This document shows, one piece after another, positions 48,683 through 59,197 of a DNA stretch of 64,000 nt. Location of the stretch: positions 617,797,348 through 617,861,347 of the forward strand of contig CM057342.1 in the NCBI GenBank assembly GCA_030015575.1, given 5' to 3'. Both the position numbers and the translations under genes were made by a program. The DNA is from Agapanthus africanus. Taxonomy: Eukaryota; Streptophyta; Magnoliopsida; Asparagales; Amaryllidaceae. Position 1 is the stretch's first letter, and each line of letters starts with the position of its first letter. Under the pieces are notes generated by a model, which saw nothing but the letters and a program-made list of their open reading frames with translations, was not told where the DNA came from and searched no databases.

Positions 48683-50791
48683 TGTTAGTTGTATGTATGC
48701 CCTGGAGGCCAGTATTGTACAGATGATGTATATTATATTGGATGCTTGGACATATATATAGAGATGACTTTCTTGCTCGATATGATAGTATGCTATCTGG
48801 TTGCTCTTTATCTTAACATGTATACTTGTCTCTTTATACTGTCTTATAGTTACATGTTGGTAAAGCCCTTAGGATGTGTACTTGACTACCTGGACTATAA
48901 TGCGGATCATACTAGTAGGGACATGGTAGTCCAAAAGTACATCCTTCAAGGTCCCTAGTCGTGGGTATATCGAGACAGGGCATCGATATACCAGTGTAGA
49001 CTAGCGTATACGCTTCTCGACCCATGAGATGGGCGATGGATGATCCCATATCCATTGGTGTTTGACATCAGAGATGGTATACGGGTGCTCAGTGGAGACT
49101 GGGTACACTAGACGGACTCGCCTAAACTCCTAGATGGTATTATACCTCACGTCAGATGGCAGTTCTCAGGTGACACTTGTGCAGGTTAGTCTGTAGACCC
49201 GAGATCGTCATAGAGTCTTGTGTGATTCCCACTGTGCTTTGATTTCCACCTTACGACATCCATGAGGGCGTGCAAAACGGTGGTTTTTAGGTACAGTCCC
49301 GAGTCACATGGAGGCAATGAGCGATAGGAGGGGTTTCGTCTCTCCCGGTATTGGGGGTTGATGTTGCGCTGTGCTCGATTGGCCATAACAGGGAAGTCCC
49401 TGGCCAGGGCTGATTCTGAGATTTGCTGGTAAGTGTTACCAGTAGTTTCTCGACCCGTTATGAGCCTCACATCGGCACGACTTATCGGTTATTGGGGTCT
49501 GACGTTTACCACCCTTAGACTTGATATGCGACATATCAGACGAGGAGACCGGACTGTACGGGAAGTGTTGCCGGTTGGCTCGACGGGAGTTGTAGCAGGT
49601 TCGCTTGTTCTCTTCTGATCGTTCAATACCTGGGTGGCCGTTACGTTTAGCTGGCCGCTTGCGGCTTGGGGGTGCTTGATATGATCATCACCCACTGCCG
49701 GCGTATTGATGAGTCTTAGAGTCCCACAAAGGAGTTACCTAGTCCAGGCGAAACGTTGTGGTGCGCGTATGCGATATGCGCAAGGACCCGGTTAAAATGC
49801 GCGTATGAGATACCGTATATTAATCGGGCGGCTTGCTTTTGGTCAGGTCGTATGTGATATGGCCGGATTGATAAATCAAGTGTTGATTTATCATTTAACC
49901 ATTAGATTCTCACTAGAAATCCTTTCTTGTATTTTTTGATGTATGCATGCATGTATGCATTCTTTCTTGATTCATGCACATATGGATGTGCATGCACACA
50001 TACATACATACATCATCCTTCATGGTTGTATATACAAAGAAAATGGTGTCAATATAAGACTCACACCATGGTTTTATATATATATGAATTATTATTGCAT
50101 TTGATTTAAAACAAAAGAAAAAGGAAAGGATAATTCATGGTTTCTTTCTACACTCTTCTTTGACCTAACCATGCTCACCTACCATTTAACCATGGATTAA
50201 CTTTCCTTTTGGGTTTTAACTCAAGTTCAATAATATATTTATTGTTTAACCATGGTTTGAGATGAGAGAAGAAAAATATATATAGATATATTTTCTATTT
50301 TCTCATGAGAGTTAATCCTTTCTCTTCTTCTCAAAAAGCCATCATCTTCTTCCTCCTTCTTCCATTGCTCTCTAGATTTTTGTAGTGAGCAAAATACTCA
50401 TCAAGTTAGGATTTTGAAGTGAGAAAAGCAGCCACAACATCATTCTACACAAGTCTTGCCCACTTGTTTAGAGTGTTAGCTTCCATTTTCATTCTTGATC
50501 TTGTGAAATTGCAAGCTTGGACAAAGCGGACTCCGGGTGGATCATCGTGGACCTAGAGGAGTTCAAGCGGACCTTTTCCATACCCCAAGTAGTCGAGGAG
50601 TCTAGCGTAGGGTGCTAAAAAGGTTGTACTCTCAAAACCCTAGCTTTTCTTACTTGAGTTGATATGCAAATTTTTAAACCCTAATTTTTCTAGGAACGAT
50701 TCTTTGTTTGTTAACTTAGCACCCTAAAAATTCAATCTTTGGTACATGTGATGCTTCCAAACCCTTCATGTGGTGCTAGGTTAACCCAACA
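48683..50791 (+). repeat. 3' LTR of element D
   Basis: 2109 bp, about 97.6% identical to the 5' copy by hand count; ends CCCAACA before TAGGT. Confidence 0.93.
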
Positions 50792-50796
50792 TAGGT

Positions 50797-52722
50797 AACT
50801 AACGACAGAGCGGGGCAGGGCTAGCGCGAGTGCAAAACATAAGTAACGTCTATATAATATATCATATACACTATATACAGTATCTATCTCAACATATCAA
50901 ATGATCACATCACAGATATCGCAGCAGAAGAATCATATGAAATATTTGATATTCTAAGACGTCCGTGTTTTCAATACGAGCCTGTATAAAACACGGATTC
51001 CACGGTCGCGATGAATAGCCAAACCCATACCCCTAGACCCCTACGAGAGCGGCAAGCAACCCTACCAATTCTAGAGTCAGGAGACCAAGACTCGACTCCT
51101 CGAGTTGGTCTCCCACTGGACTCCAGAACCCGGTTACTTGTGTTCTCCTTCTTGGGTCTATCCTAGTGTGGAAAAGTAAATAATATACAAAAGGTGACAT
51201 CTTCCGCTACCTGGAAGTGCCCCAATAAAAGAATATTACATACAAGTTTTTACATGAATGAAAATGAAAACTCTCATCTCACATAAAACCCCCCGTCTAT
51301 TCAAGACGCGATGATCCAATATAACATATCAAGCAACACATAACATCACATGTCATCAACGTAAGTAAATGTGCGCATCCCAATTGTCGTTGACATATAG
51401 CAACGAAACCGGCGATATCACACATTACACTTACGGTCGCAGAAAAGAAAGGGTAAAACTACAACAGTTGGAATCCGCAACCTCCTTAGATATCGCATGC
51501 CTAACCATCTGAATTCCTTAGACATCACATGCCTAACAATTATAAACCCCGCATTATAGTCTCATTATCGAAAACACTTTTCAATATCAACAAGATTCCC
51601 GGCATTTTGATCGAATGCTCGTCGCAAGCTTTAGTAGGCAGCCGCACCCCCGATGCCGTCGACGAAGTGCACTAAGGCGGAACACCGCTACCGCGAGCAC
51701 CCGGATGGATGCTTTCGGCGACGGGGTTCTCCTACAGTCACTTGGTCGGGGCTATGGGGTGTGGCTGACTATTAAGTTTACCGGCGAGTATCCGCGTACG
51801 CTACGTGATTGCGACAGACTTTTGATCGCATCAAAATTCCGTGGCAACCGATCAAGTGAGACTAAAGTGCTATGCTTATAACATCCAAATTAGTTATCTC
51901 ATAACTACTTGTGGATTCCAAATATTGTATCACATTCCAGATAAATAGAAAATGTTAAACTTTCCGATCGAACAATCAAACACCCAAGTTTTCCCGAAAC
52001 AGTTCAACACTTGAAATAAGTTTAAAAACATTCACTTCATGCCACAGTACCAACGGTCCAGCCGTAGAAGGATCAAGCCAACGCCTCACATGTGGCACGC
52101 CGTACTGCCCCAAACCCTAAGGTTCAAAGGGCAGTTCAAGACGGTCACATAATCGAGTTAAGGTTTGTTGTCTTCTAGAGGGTCCATCGCGTTACTTTAC
52201 TACTTAGAACGTTTTCAAACTTCGGAAAAATCCAACACTTGGAAATTTCCCGGCAGGGGAAAAAATTGGGTATTTATATCCGGTCGAACTTTCTAACATG
52301 TTCTAAAATTACCCGGAAAAACATATAGACAAAGTTAAACAATCCGATCGAATCATCGAGCTCCCAAAACAACCCTAGAAAACTCAACTGTTGAGTATAA
52401 ATTAAAAATATCCAGAAGAATCAGGAATGACAGAAGAATATTACTGTGCAAACATAAATGAATGAAGCAACTACATGGCCGCGGAACCGCCGCACGAGCA
52501 TGCTCGTGCCGCGGTTCCGCCGCGCTTTAATCGACTTGTGACCACGTGCTGCACAGTAACTCTTAGAAAACCCTGTTTATTTTTCTGCATATTTTTAATT
52601 CACAAAAATCCCAGTTTTGAAAAATTGTACAGAGAAGGGTTTTGGATTAGGGTTTCGGGTTCGATCGGACTTCTAACATCGTCTACACTTCGCCTAAAGC
52701 TCTAACTTGGCTCTGATACCAC
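50797..52722 (-). other. Element C leader, 5' part, with PBS
   Basis: Continues the leader cut at 20358. It holds the GC-rich block (51615-51880), the GC-rich hairpin (52481-52520) and, next to the LTR, TGGTATCAGAGCC on the minus strand (52705-52722) as PBS. Confidence 0.85.
52481..52520 (-). repeat. GC-rich leader hairpin of element C
   Basis: Two abutting 20-bp arms with one mismatch, centred on GAGCATGCTC; 202 nt from the LTR. Confidence 0.85.
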
Positions 52723-54947
52723 TGTAGGGTTACTAGGTACACTCAAGAGGTCCACAAGGCATCTACTATGCCAAATTCAAATTTTCCGGTGCCGAGAAAC
52801 CCTAACCTAGATCGTTAACTAGAGATTAGGCGAAAAGTAAATGCAAGCAAACAACTTTGCTAAAAAGTGAAGGGAAATACAACATTTGTAGATCCGGTTC
52901 TCCACTTCCAAAGCCCCGTGTTGACGTCCCTCCGCTGCGATCATCGGGATCCCGGACTCTAGCGATGGTTTCGTCGGAGAAATGATCGGGCTAGGTCATT
53001 GACTTCGAGGCCGAAGATGATCTACGTCGGGGAGACTCAAACTCAAGCTATTCCTTCACTTGGTCGGAAACTTTGTGAAGAGAATACCCTATACTACATG
53101 GCAAGTGGTAGAGGATGAAGAAATAGGAAGTGGGTTCACTTTAGAATTGGATTTCTCACTGTTTTTCTCATGGCACCATTGGAGCTCTCAAGCTTTTGTG
53201 AGCTTGATGAAGATGAAGATGAAGAAGAAGAAAAGAATCATGTTGATTAAAAGAATAATATGAATACTTATCCTTTTAATCATGGCACCATGGTTGAGTT
53301 AAGCCCTCATGCTTAACTCATGTAGAGAATTAACCATAGCATAAGGTTAAGGGTTGGGTTAGCTAATATCTTAAGCAAATGACAAAGAGAGTTGACTTTG
53401 TCAATGTTCATCAAGCTTCATGAAGCTTGATAACTTTGACCAAAGTCACACTCTTTTGTTATATGCTTAGGAAAATAGCAAACCCTAATCTAACCTTGAT
53501 TTGGTTCAAGTCTCATACACATAACTTGTTTGTATCATCAAGCATGATACAAACATGTACACTTGCATATATCACATATAAACAATGTGCACATTCAAGT
53601 GAGAAAATCAACCTTAAGTGAACCAATACTAGTTAATGTAAAGTAATATATCAAATATATAATTATACATTAAATCATTAAATCAACACTTGATTTAACG
53701 ATCCGGTCATATCGCATATAACCGACTAATATCAAGTGTATCAATGTATCGAATCAACACTTGATTCGGTAACCCGGCTATATCACATATAACCGACCGA
53801 TGATACAAATCGCGAGAATAGAATACAGTATCACATACTGGTATTATTCTCGGTCCCGCACATATCTCATATGCGCTCCTATTTCGTTTCGCTTGAGCCA
53901 GGAAACCCCTGTGTAGGACTCTAAAGACTCGTCAATACGCCGGCAGCAGGTGATGATCATATCAAACACCGACAAGCCGCAAGCGGTCTGCCAAACGTAA
54001 CGGCCACCCGGGTATTGAGCGATCAGAAGATCAACGAGCAAGCCCGCTCACACTCCTGTGAATCCAACCAGTAACACTACCGTACAGTCCGGTCTGTTCG
54101 TCTGATATGTCGCATATCTTGTCTAGGGGTGGTAAACGTCAGACCCCAATAACTCGATAAGTCGTGTCGATATGAGGCTCATAACGGGTCGAGAAACTAC
54201 TGGTAACACTTACCGGTAAATCCCTAAAACAGCCTTGGCCAAGGACTTCCTGTTATAGCCAATCGAGCACTGCGCAACATCAACTCCCTATACCGGGAGA
54301 GACGAAATCCCTCCTATCGCTCATTGCCTCCATATGATTCGGGACTGTACCCAAAAACCACCTTTTTGCACGCCCTCTTGGACGTGGTATGATGGAAATC
54401 AAAGCACAGTGGGAATCACACAAGACTCTATGACGATCTCGGGTCTACAGACTAACCTGCACCAGTGTCACGAGAGAACTGCCATCTGACGTAAGGTATA
54501 ATACCATCTGGGAGTTCTCGGTGAGTCCGTCCAGTGTACCCAGTCTCTACTGAGCACCCGTATATCATCTCTGATGTCAAACACCAATGGATATGGGATC
54601 ATCCATCGCCCATCTATATGGGTCGAGAAGGTACACGCTAGTCTACTCTGGTATATCGATGCCCCGTCTCGATACACCCACGACTAGGGACTTTGAAGGA
54701 TGTACTTATGGACTACCATGTCCCCACTAGTATGATCCGCATCATAGTCCAGGTAGTCAAGTACACATCCTAAGGGCTTTACCAACATGTAACAGGAAGA
54801 CAATCAGTGTACACGTTAAGGTAAAGAGTAACCAGATAGCATACTATCATATCGAGCAAGAAAGTCATCCCTATATATGTCCAAGCATCCACTACAATAT
54901 ACATCCTATGTATAGTAATGGCCTCTAGGGCATACATATAACTAACA
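52723..54947 (-). repeat. 5' LTR of element C
   Basis: 2225 bp, same family as the B and F LTRs but more diverged. Its minus-strand start at 54947 marks the junction with non-copia DNA. Confidence 0.92.
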
Positions 54948-55234
54948 ATCTTAACCCTGTTTTCTAAGCCAGCATTACTCTACAAAGAATCCAAGACTGA
55001 CAGTTATATACTTTCTAAAATCACATGTCAAACAACACAGCAAGGAGAAGAAAGCGACAGTTAGGAGAACATTTGATTTGCATTCAGTTAAGCATTCAGA
55101 GCGCACCCATTTATGCATGAGCAAAAAAGGTTTAATGCATAAGACAAACACATAGAAATGGAAAAGCCCGCCATTCATACTCCAGAAAATTCTTACATTG
55201 ATAAAAGCAATAAACAAAAATATTACTAAAGTAA
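54948..55234. other. Flank between element C and the first small gene
   Basis: AT-rich single-copy-looking DNA downstream of the minus-strand gene at 55235, presumably its 3' flank. No recognisable repeat, gene or hairpin cluster. Confidence 0.4.
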
Positions 55235-55741
55235 TTACAATGGCAAAACCTCAAATCCAGGACATGGATTGAGGAACTCAAAAGTGACCTTGTCCAGAAT
55301 TTTCCAAGCCTGGCGAACCATCCTAGTGTGCTTTCTTTCGCGATCACAAGCATCGGGATCCCCACGGATGTCCTCCACCCGCCAATAGGCAGCAAGTATG
55401 GCAGACTGTTGAAAAACCTGGTGCAGGAGATCGACAAGATTGTCTCGCCGTCTCTTCGAAATTAGATTCATCAGATACACCAGGTGCACCTTATCCTCAG
55501 CGGCATCCAATGCTCTAAGTGGCACGCCGATACAGAATAGAGGGAGCGCTTCCCAGATCGCTCCCACAATAAGCTTCAGAAGAGGGGAACGCCGAGGAAG
55601 CAGTTGGCTATTATATGCGTCAAAGTGACTCAGAATTTCGGCACACTCGGCGTTTGTGAATTCTCGATTTTGAGAACGGCAGAGTCGGCGGATGTCTCCG
55701 TAAGAGATAATCTTATCGAGATCATACATATGAACGTCCAT
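55235..55741 (-). CDS. Small protein, LDxAEDK family, member 1 (168 residues)
   Basis: I do not recognise the family. A predicted soluble, helix-rich protein with no signal peptide or membrane segment. Residues 48-119 align without gaps to residues 53-124 of the protein at 57011-57577, with about 23 of 71 or so positions identical. Shared marks: a [FT]T[ND]xxC segment at 28-33, LP and S at 48-52, LDAAEDK at 78-84, LI at 93-94, and LLxQ...AI..A near 105-118. The start is the first ATG (MDVHMYDLDK). A TATAAATA box lies about 560 bp upstream, so the 5' leader would be long; that leader is full of short inverted repeats. Both proteins keep open frames although divergent, which argues for real genes. 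Could be host genes or cargo of an unknown mobile element. Confidence 0.6.
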   Translation of the reverse strand: MDVHMYDLDKIISYGDIRRLCRSQNREFTNAECAEILSHFDAYNSQLLPRRSPLLKLIVGAIWEALPLFCIGVPLRALDAAEDKVHLVYLMNLISKRRRDNLVDLLHQVFQQSAILAAYWRVEDIRGDPDACDRERKHTRMVRQAWKILDKVTFEFLNPCPGFEVLPL

Positions 55742-55783
55742 TACTCCTGTAGAAGAAAATCAGCAAAGATCAGCAGACAGACT

Positions 55784-56630
55784 GAATAAGCAATTTCTTA
55801 TTCAAAATAGGCACATGGAGTTAAACTCCTCGAGAGCAATGCTCTGCAGACAGGAGTGACACCTGTCAAAATCAATTATTAGGGGAATTTAAAAGAAATT
55901 CTCCGAGAATGCTCAGAGCCTTGCTCTGAGAAGATGATGTAATTCATCAAAAATAAAATTCCATGTTTGATCTTCATGATGTATGAACAAACTCTTAAAA
56001 GTTTTTCTATGTGATCTAAAAGGAGCAAAACTTCATTAATGAACTGAGAAATCATAAGTGAAATCCTTTTGGAGAGCAAAGCTCTATTGATTGAACCCTA
56101 AAAGGGTTCTCTTTAGATCAAAGATTTATGAAGAGCAGAGCTCTTTTAATGGGTAAAACCCTAATCTAGTGAAAGTTTTAAACTTGACCTAAATTTTAGT
56201 AGAGTTCTGAATCTTAAAAATTTTATTAATAGGAGATCAATGCTCTGACGAAGAGATAATTCTCAAGGAGGGGATGAAAATCATCTAAGGGACCAAAGGT
56301 CCTATTTATAGGCATTAAGAGCCGTTTCAACTTCCAAAAGTTGATCCAACAATTGAGATGTTGCCACCGCTGCGCTCACGCTTGGGCCACGTAAGCGCAA
56401 CGGTGGGGGGGGCATTTGTATCCCCCAATTAGAGCAAAGCTCTGTTTTAAAAAATGAAGCGACGCTTCTTCTTCTCCCAATCAGAGCAAAGCTCTGTTCA
56501 AATTTTAAGACTGGAAATGAAGCGACGTTTCTGCGTCCCCAAAGTCAGAGCAAAGCTCTGTTCAAGACTGAAAATGAAGCGACGTTTCTGTTCCCCCCAA
56601 TCAGAGCAAAGCTCTGTTTAGAAACTTAAA
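55784..56630. repeat. Mini-hairpin array 1
   Basis: Dense perfect inverted repeats with short loops and differing stems. Examples: GAATAAG...CTTATTC 55784-55803; CTCAGAGC-CTT-GCTCTGAG 55912-55930; AGAGC-AAA-GCTCT 56073-56085; GAACCCT-AAA-AGGGTTC 56093-56109; GGACC-AAA-GGTCC 56290-56302. AGAGCAAAGCTCT recurs at about 56441, 56482, 56546 and 56603, alternating with GAAGCGACGCTTC-like hairpins. It lies between the two small genes and covers the leader of the first. Confidence 0.75.
56303..56310 (-). promoter_or_regulatory. TATA box of the gene at 55235-55741
   Basis: TATAAATA on the minus strand (followed by GGACC), a canonical plant TATA box. A start about 30 bp on would give a leader of roughly 540 nt. 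Confidence 0.5.
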
Positions 56631-56649
56631 AGTTAAAACTGAGGCAACA

Positions 56650-56875
56650 CTTCAAATCCTGCGCTCTGCGCTGCGCGCCACGTGTTTAACACAGGCGCGA
56701 TGGCGTAGTTGCGCTGCTCGCCATGTGTCTGACACTGGTTCGCTAGCACAGTTGCGCTGCGCTCTGCGATACGCGCCACGTGTCGAGCGTGAGTGCGCTA
56801 GCGCAAGGCGCGCTGCGCGCCACGTGTCAAAACACGAATGCGCTAGCGCTAGCGCAGTTGCGCTGCGCATCCCAA
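56650..56875. repeat. GC-rich tandem units with CACGTG, cluster 1
   Basis: Four imperfect units of 43-55 bp, each with CCACGTGT or CCATGTGT (about 56678, 56721, 56776, 56820), a small GTGT/ACAC hairpin, and GCGCTAGCGCA. CACGTG is the G-box, a common plant promoter element. The cluster is 340-570 bp upstream of the TATA box at 56303. Confidence 0.6.
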
Positions 56876-57010
56876 GTTAGATCAAAACTCTGTTTCCAAG
56901 ACTGAAAAGCGAAGCAATGCTTCATGATTATGCAGCGCATAAACATCTCACAAAGGAATGATAAAGAATTAAAAATTTACAGATCACTTAACAGATAATA
57001 AAATACTAAA

Positions 57011-57577
57011 TTAAAACAAAATCATCTTTTTATTATTATTATTGTCGTTACATTTAAAAAAGATCACCAAATATGGGATCAGAAGGACAGGGATTACAAA
57101 ACAACAAACAAAATGCTCTAACTCCCTCGCCGCCTTCTCCAGCACATCAAAATGGCGATTTTCACGAGGAGTGGCTCCCCACCTATTGGCGCCATGTTCA
57201 TCCGCAAAAGCGGACATGATAGCCCGCCGGGCTCTTATCTGGCTCAATAAGTGAACCGAGCAGTCTTTCAGAGCCTGAGTAATCAGGCACGCCTCATGGA
57301 AACACTCGAGCTTATCTTCAGCCGTATCGAGCATCGCCAGGGTCATCTTCGCTGGGTGAGGGGGGATGTCATCAAGCACAAACGCAAAGATCATCCGAAG
57401 CCAAATAGAGTGTGGGGGAAGAGGAGACCCTACACGTGTCAAAAGATCGTGCAGCGCAGCGTCGCACTGCTCATCCGTGAAAAAGGGATCCACCAAGCGC
57501 GCAGCAAAGCGAGGAACAAGGTCCTGAATGGGCACTTCCCATGGTTGTCTACGAGCATGAAGGCGGTTGCAAGACAT
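57011..57577 (-). CDS. Small protein, LDxAEDK family, member 2 (188 residues)
   Basis: Family not recognised; a divergent paralogue of the protein at 55235-55741. Shared region about 53-124: LP (53-54), S57, LDTAEDK (83-89), LIT (98-100), LLSQ (110-113) and AI..A (119-123). The N-terminus is basic (MSCNRLHARRQPW). The C-terminal 30 residues differ from member 1: a hydrophobic run (about 157-175, CCFVIPVLLIPYLVIFF) then an Asn/Lys-rich tail. That may be a tail anchor, or read-through of non-coding DNA if the true end is spliced. The start is the first ATG, about 50 bp from a TATA-like box. No catalytic motif is evident. Confidence 0.58.
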   Translation of the reverse strand: MSCNRLHARRQPWEVPIQDLVPRFAARLVDPFFTDEQCDAALHDLLTRVGSPLPPHSIWLRMIFAFVLDDIPPHPAKMTLAMLDTAEDKLECFHEACLITQALKDCSVHLLSQIRARRAIMSAFADEHGANRWGATPRENRHFDVLEKAARELEHFVCCFVIPVLLIPYLVIFFKCNDNNNNKKMILF

Positions 57578-57627
57578 AGTTGAGAAAATTCTTTGGAGAT
57601 GAGAAAAGGAAGAAGCTTTGCTTCAAG

Positions 57628-57635
57628 TTATAAAG
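57628..57635 (-). promoter_or_regulatory. TATA-like box of the gene at 57011-57577
   Basis: CTTTATAA on the minus strand, about 50 bp before the ATG. Upstream are two GAAGC-AAC-GCTTC hairpins and one CCACGTGG unit (57814-57821). Confidence 0.4.
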
Positions 57636-58230
57636 GCGAAGCACGTAAAATTTTGTGCATAATGGAACTATTTCCAAAATTGGGAAGTGAAAGATTCTCG
57701 GGAATATAAGTTTGACTTAAAAGGAAGGTAAAAAGACACCTCTGTTGAAGCAACGCTTCAGATCCAGCGCTCTGTTGAAGCAACGCTTCAGATTCAGCGC
57801 TTTGCGCGCTGCGCGCCACGTGGTAAACACGAGTGCGCTAGCGCAGTTGCGCTGCGCTCTGTGCTACGTGTCCAAGTTGGATGCGCCAGTGCTGGAATTA
57901 AAATTCCCACCGCTAGATCGAAGGATCTAATAATGATAAATCATTTATTAACCAGAATTAAATTCTGTTAAGGAAAGATTTCTCAAAATCTTTCCAAACA
58001 ACAAGATTGTACTCCAAGCACCGCTGGATCAATGATGCAATGGTAAGTAATGAATTACCAAAAAACAGAACAAATTCTGCATGGAAAGATTTTTTTCCAA
58101 TCTTTATTAAAACCGGAAGATTACCTTCTGTCAAACGGGAGCCTTAGGATCAAAGATCCAACGGTGGGAAACATTCCCAGATCAATCAAGAGAAAGATCT
58201 CTTAAACTGATTTAATAAATCGATTGGCCC

Positions 58231-58238
58231 TATATAAA
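58231..58238 (+). promoter_or_regulatory. Plus-strand TATA box
   Basis: TATATAAA followed by a pyrimidine-rich stretch and a hairpin-rich sequence. It could drive a plus-strand transcript toward the tandem-repeat frame at 59220; nothing else supports that. Confidence 0.35.
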
Positions 58239-58659
58239 GCCCCCGAGACTTCAAGTCTCATAGATAGGGAGAGAGATAGAATAACTCTCTACAAACTTTG
58301 AGAAAAGCTCAGAAGAAAAGAAAGGTAAAGAACTGAGTCCTTGAAAAATAGAGATGAAAACATCTCGTAAAAAGAAGAATTGTCTTCAAAAAAGATCTTA
58401 GATCTATAAGAAAGACCGAGGTCTTTGAATAAAAAGAAAAGATCAAGATTTAAATCATAACAAAAGAAGTGTTTTACTTCATAGATCTCTTGATCTAAAA
58501 AGGCAGAGCCTTTTATAAGAATAAGAACTTGGTTCTTGGATCTTGAGGCAAGGCCTCTTTTAAGAAGAACATAAACTTGTTCTTTGATCTTAAATTGATC
58601 AAAATGCACTCTGCGCTATTGGACAGTGCTTTGCACTTATGAACTACACCCTTGCGCTA

Positions 58660-58920
58660 CTTGGACTGGCGCTCAGCGCCATAACATGCCACGTGTCAAC
58701 CATAGACACGATCTGCGCTTTGCGCTCTTGAAAACAGCGCACTACGCTCTTGGGTTGGCGCTCGGCGCCAAGCGCGCCACGTATCACACACTGGCGCACC
58801 CATAAACTGGCGCAGCGCACTTAGCGCTAAGCGACACGTATCACCCTTGTGTGCGCTAGCGCAATGCGCTCTTTAATTGGCGCAAAGCGCCTGATGCGCC
58901 ACGTGGCGCGCTGTCAGAAC
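58660..58920. repeat. GC-rich tandem units with CACGTG, cluster 2
   Basis: Units with GCCACGTGTC (about 58689), CCACGTATC (58778), ACACGTATC (58831) and CCACGTGGC (58899), separated by GCGC-rich hairpins such as TGGCGC-TCA-GCGCCA. Related to the cluster at 56650-56875. Confidence 0.55.
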
Positions 58921-59124
58921 ATACCTCGTTCTGATAAATGCTATGCATTATTAAAAGGGCAGAGCCCAAACAAAGGCCCAACAGGCATAACATAAAATAA
59001 AATGTCAAACATTTTTAACTGGACTTAGCCCAATTCTGGCCATAAGTCCTTAATATAAATTGAACTGAGCACAACTGCTCTTCCAATCAATTTACAACCG
59101 GTTCGAGGGTACATCTCTTTACTC

Positions 59125-59164
59125 CTCTGACATCCGTCGTTGTAATCCCTCAACGTCGTCAGAG
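59125..59164. repeat. Two-part hairpin
   Basis: Outer arms CTCTGAC (59125-59131) and GTCAGAG (59158-59164), inner arms CGTTG (59138-59142) and CAACG (59151-59155). Confidence 0.65.
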
Positions 59165-59197
59165 AGGTAACGGCTCCCGACAACCACACATTACTAC

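Larger units (their letters stand above)
20364..50791 (+). mobile_element. Element D: gag-less copia retrotransposon carrying nested E and F
   Basis: LTRs 20364-22410 (2047 bp) and 48683-50791 (2109 bp), a PBS, a leader, pol split by E, and a polypurine tract. Own length is about 10.17 kb without the nested elements. Hand count gives about 48 substitutions between LTRs (2.4%), roughly 0.9 million years at 1.3e-8, older than E and F inside it as expected. Apart from the E insertion it has about two or three breaks. Parts present: protease, integrase, RT, RNase H; no capsid or zinc knuckle. Confidence 0.93.
18314..54947 (-). mobile_element. Element C: outermost gag-less copia element, interrupted by B and D
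   Basis: The oldest layer by nesting. Its 5' LTR is 52723-54947, its leader 50797-52722 plus 19158-20358, and its coding remnant 18314-19157. D is inserted in the leader and B in the coding part, so the rest of C, including its 3' LTR, lies left of the window. The host base next to its 5' end begins ATCTT (54948-54952). What is visible of the coding part has only a few breaks, but the element is in pieces. Confidence 0.88.
57745..59090. repeat. Mini-hairpin array 2
   Basis: Continues the pattern of 55784-56630. Examples: GGAAAGATTT-CTCA-AAATCTTTCC 57973-57996; GGATC-AAA-GATCC 58147-58159; TGGGAA-ACA-TTCCCA 58165-58179; GAGACTT-C-AAGTCTC 58245-58259; AAAGACC-GA-GGTCTTT 58411-58426; AAAAGGC-AGA-GCCTTTT 58498-58514; TTGGCGC-TCG-GCGCCAA 58755-58771; AATGC-TAT-GCATT 58937-58949. 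Stems are 4-10 bp, loops mostly 1-4 nt, about one every 40-60 bp, with little shared sequence. Confidence 0.78.

Noticed and set aside
55879-56079. 66-residue minus-strand frame upstream of the small gene
   Set aside because: Lies in the predicted leader and consists of hairpin DNA; at most an upstream frame.
58289-58609. 106-residue minus-strand frame
   Set aside because: Low complexity, made of Lys/Phe/Leu runs from the mini-hairpin DNA; no match to the LDxAEDK proteins.
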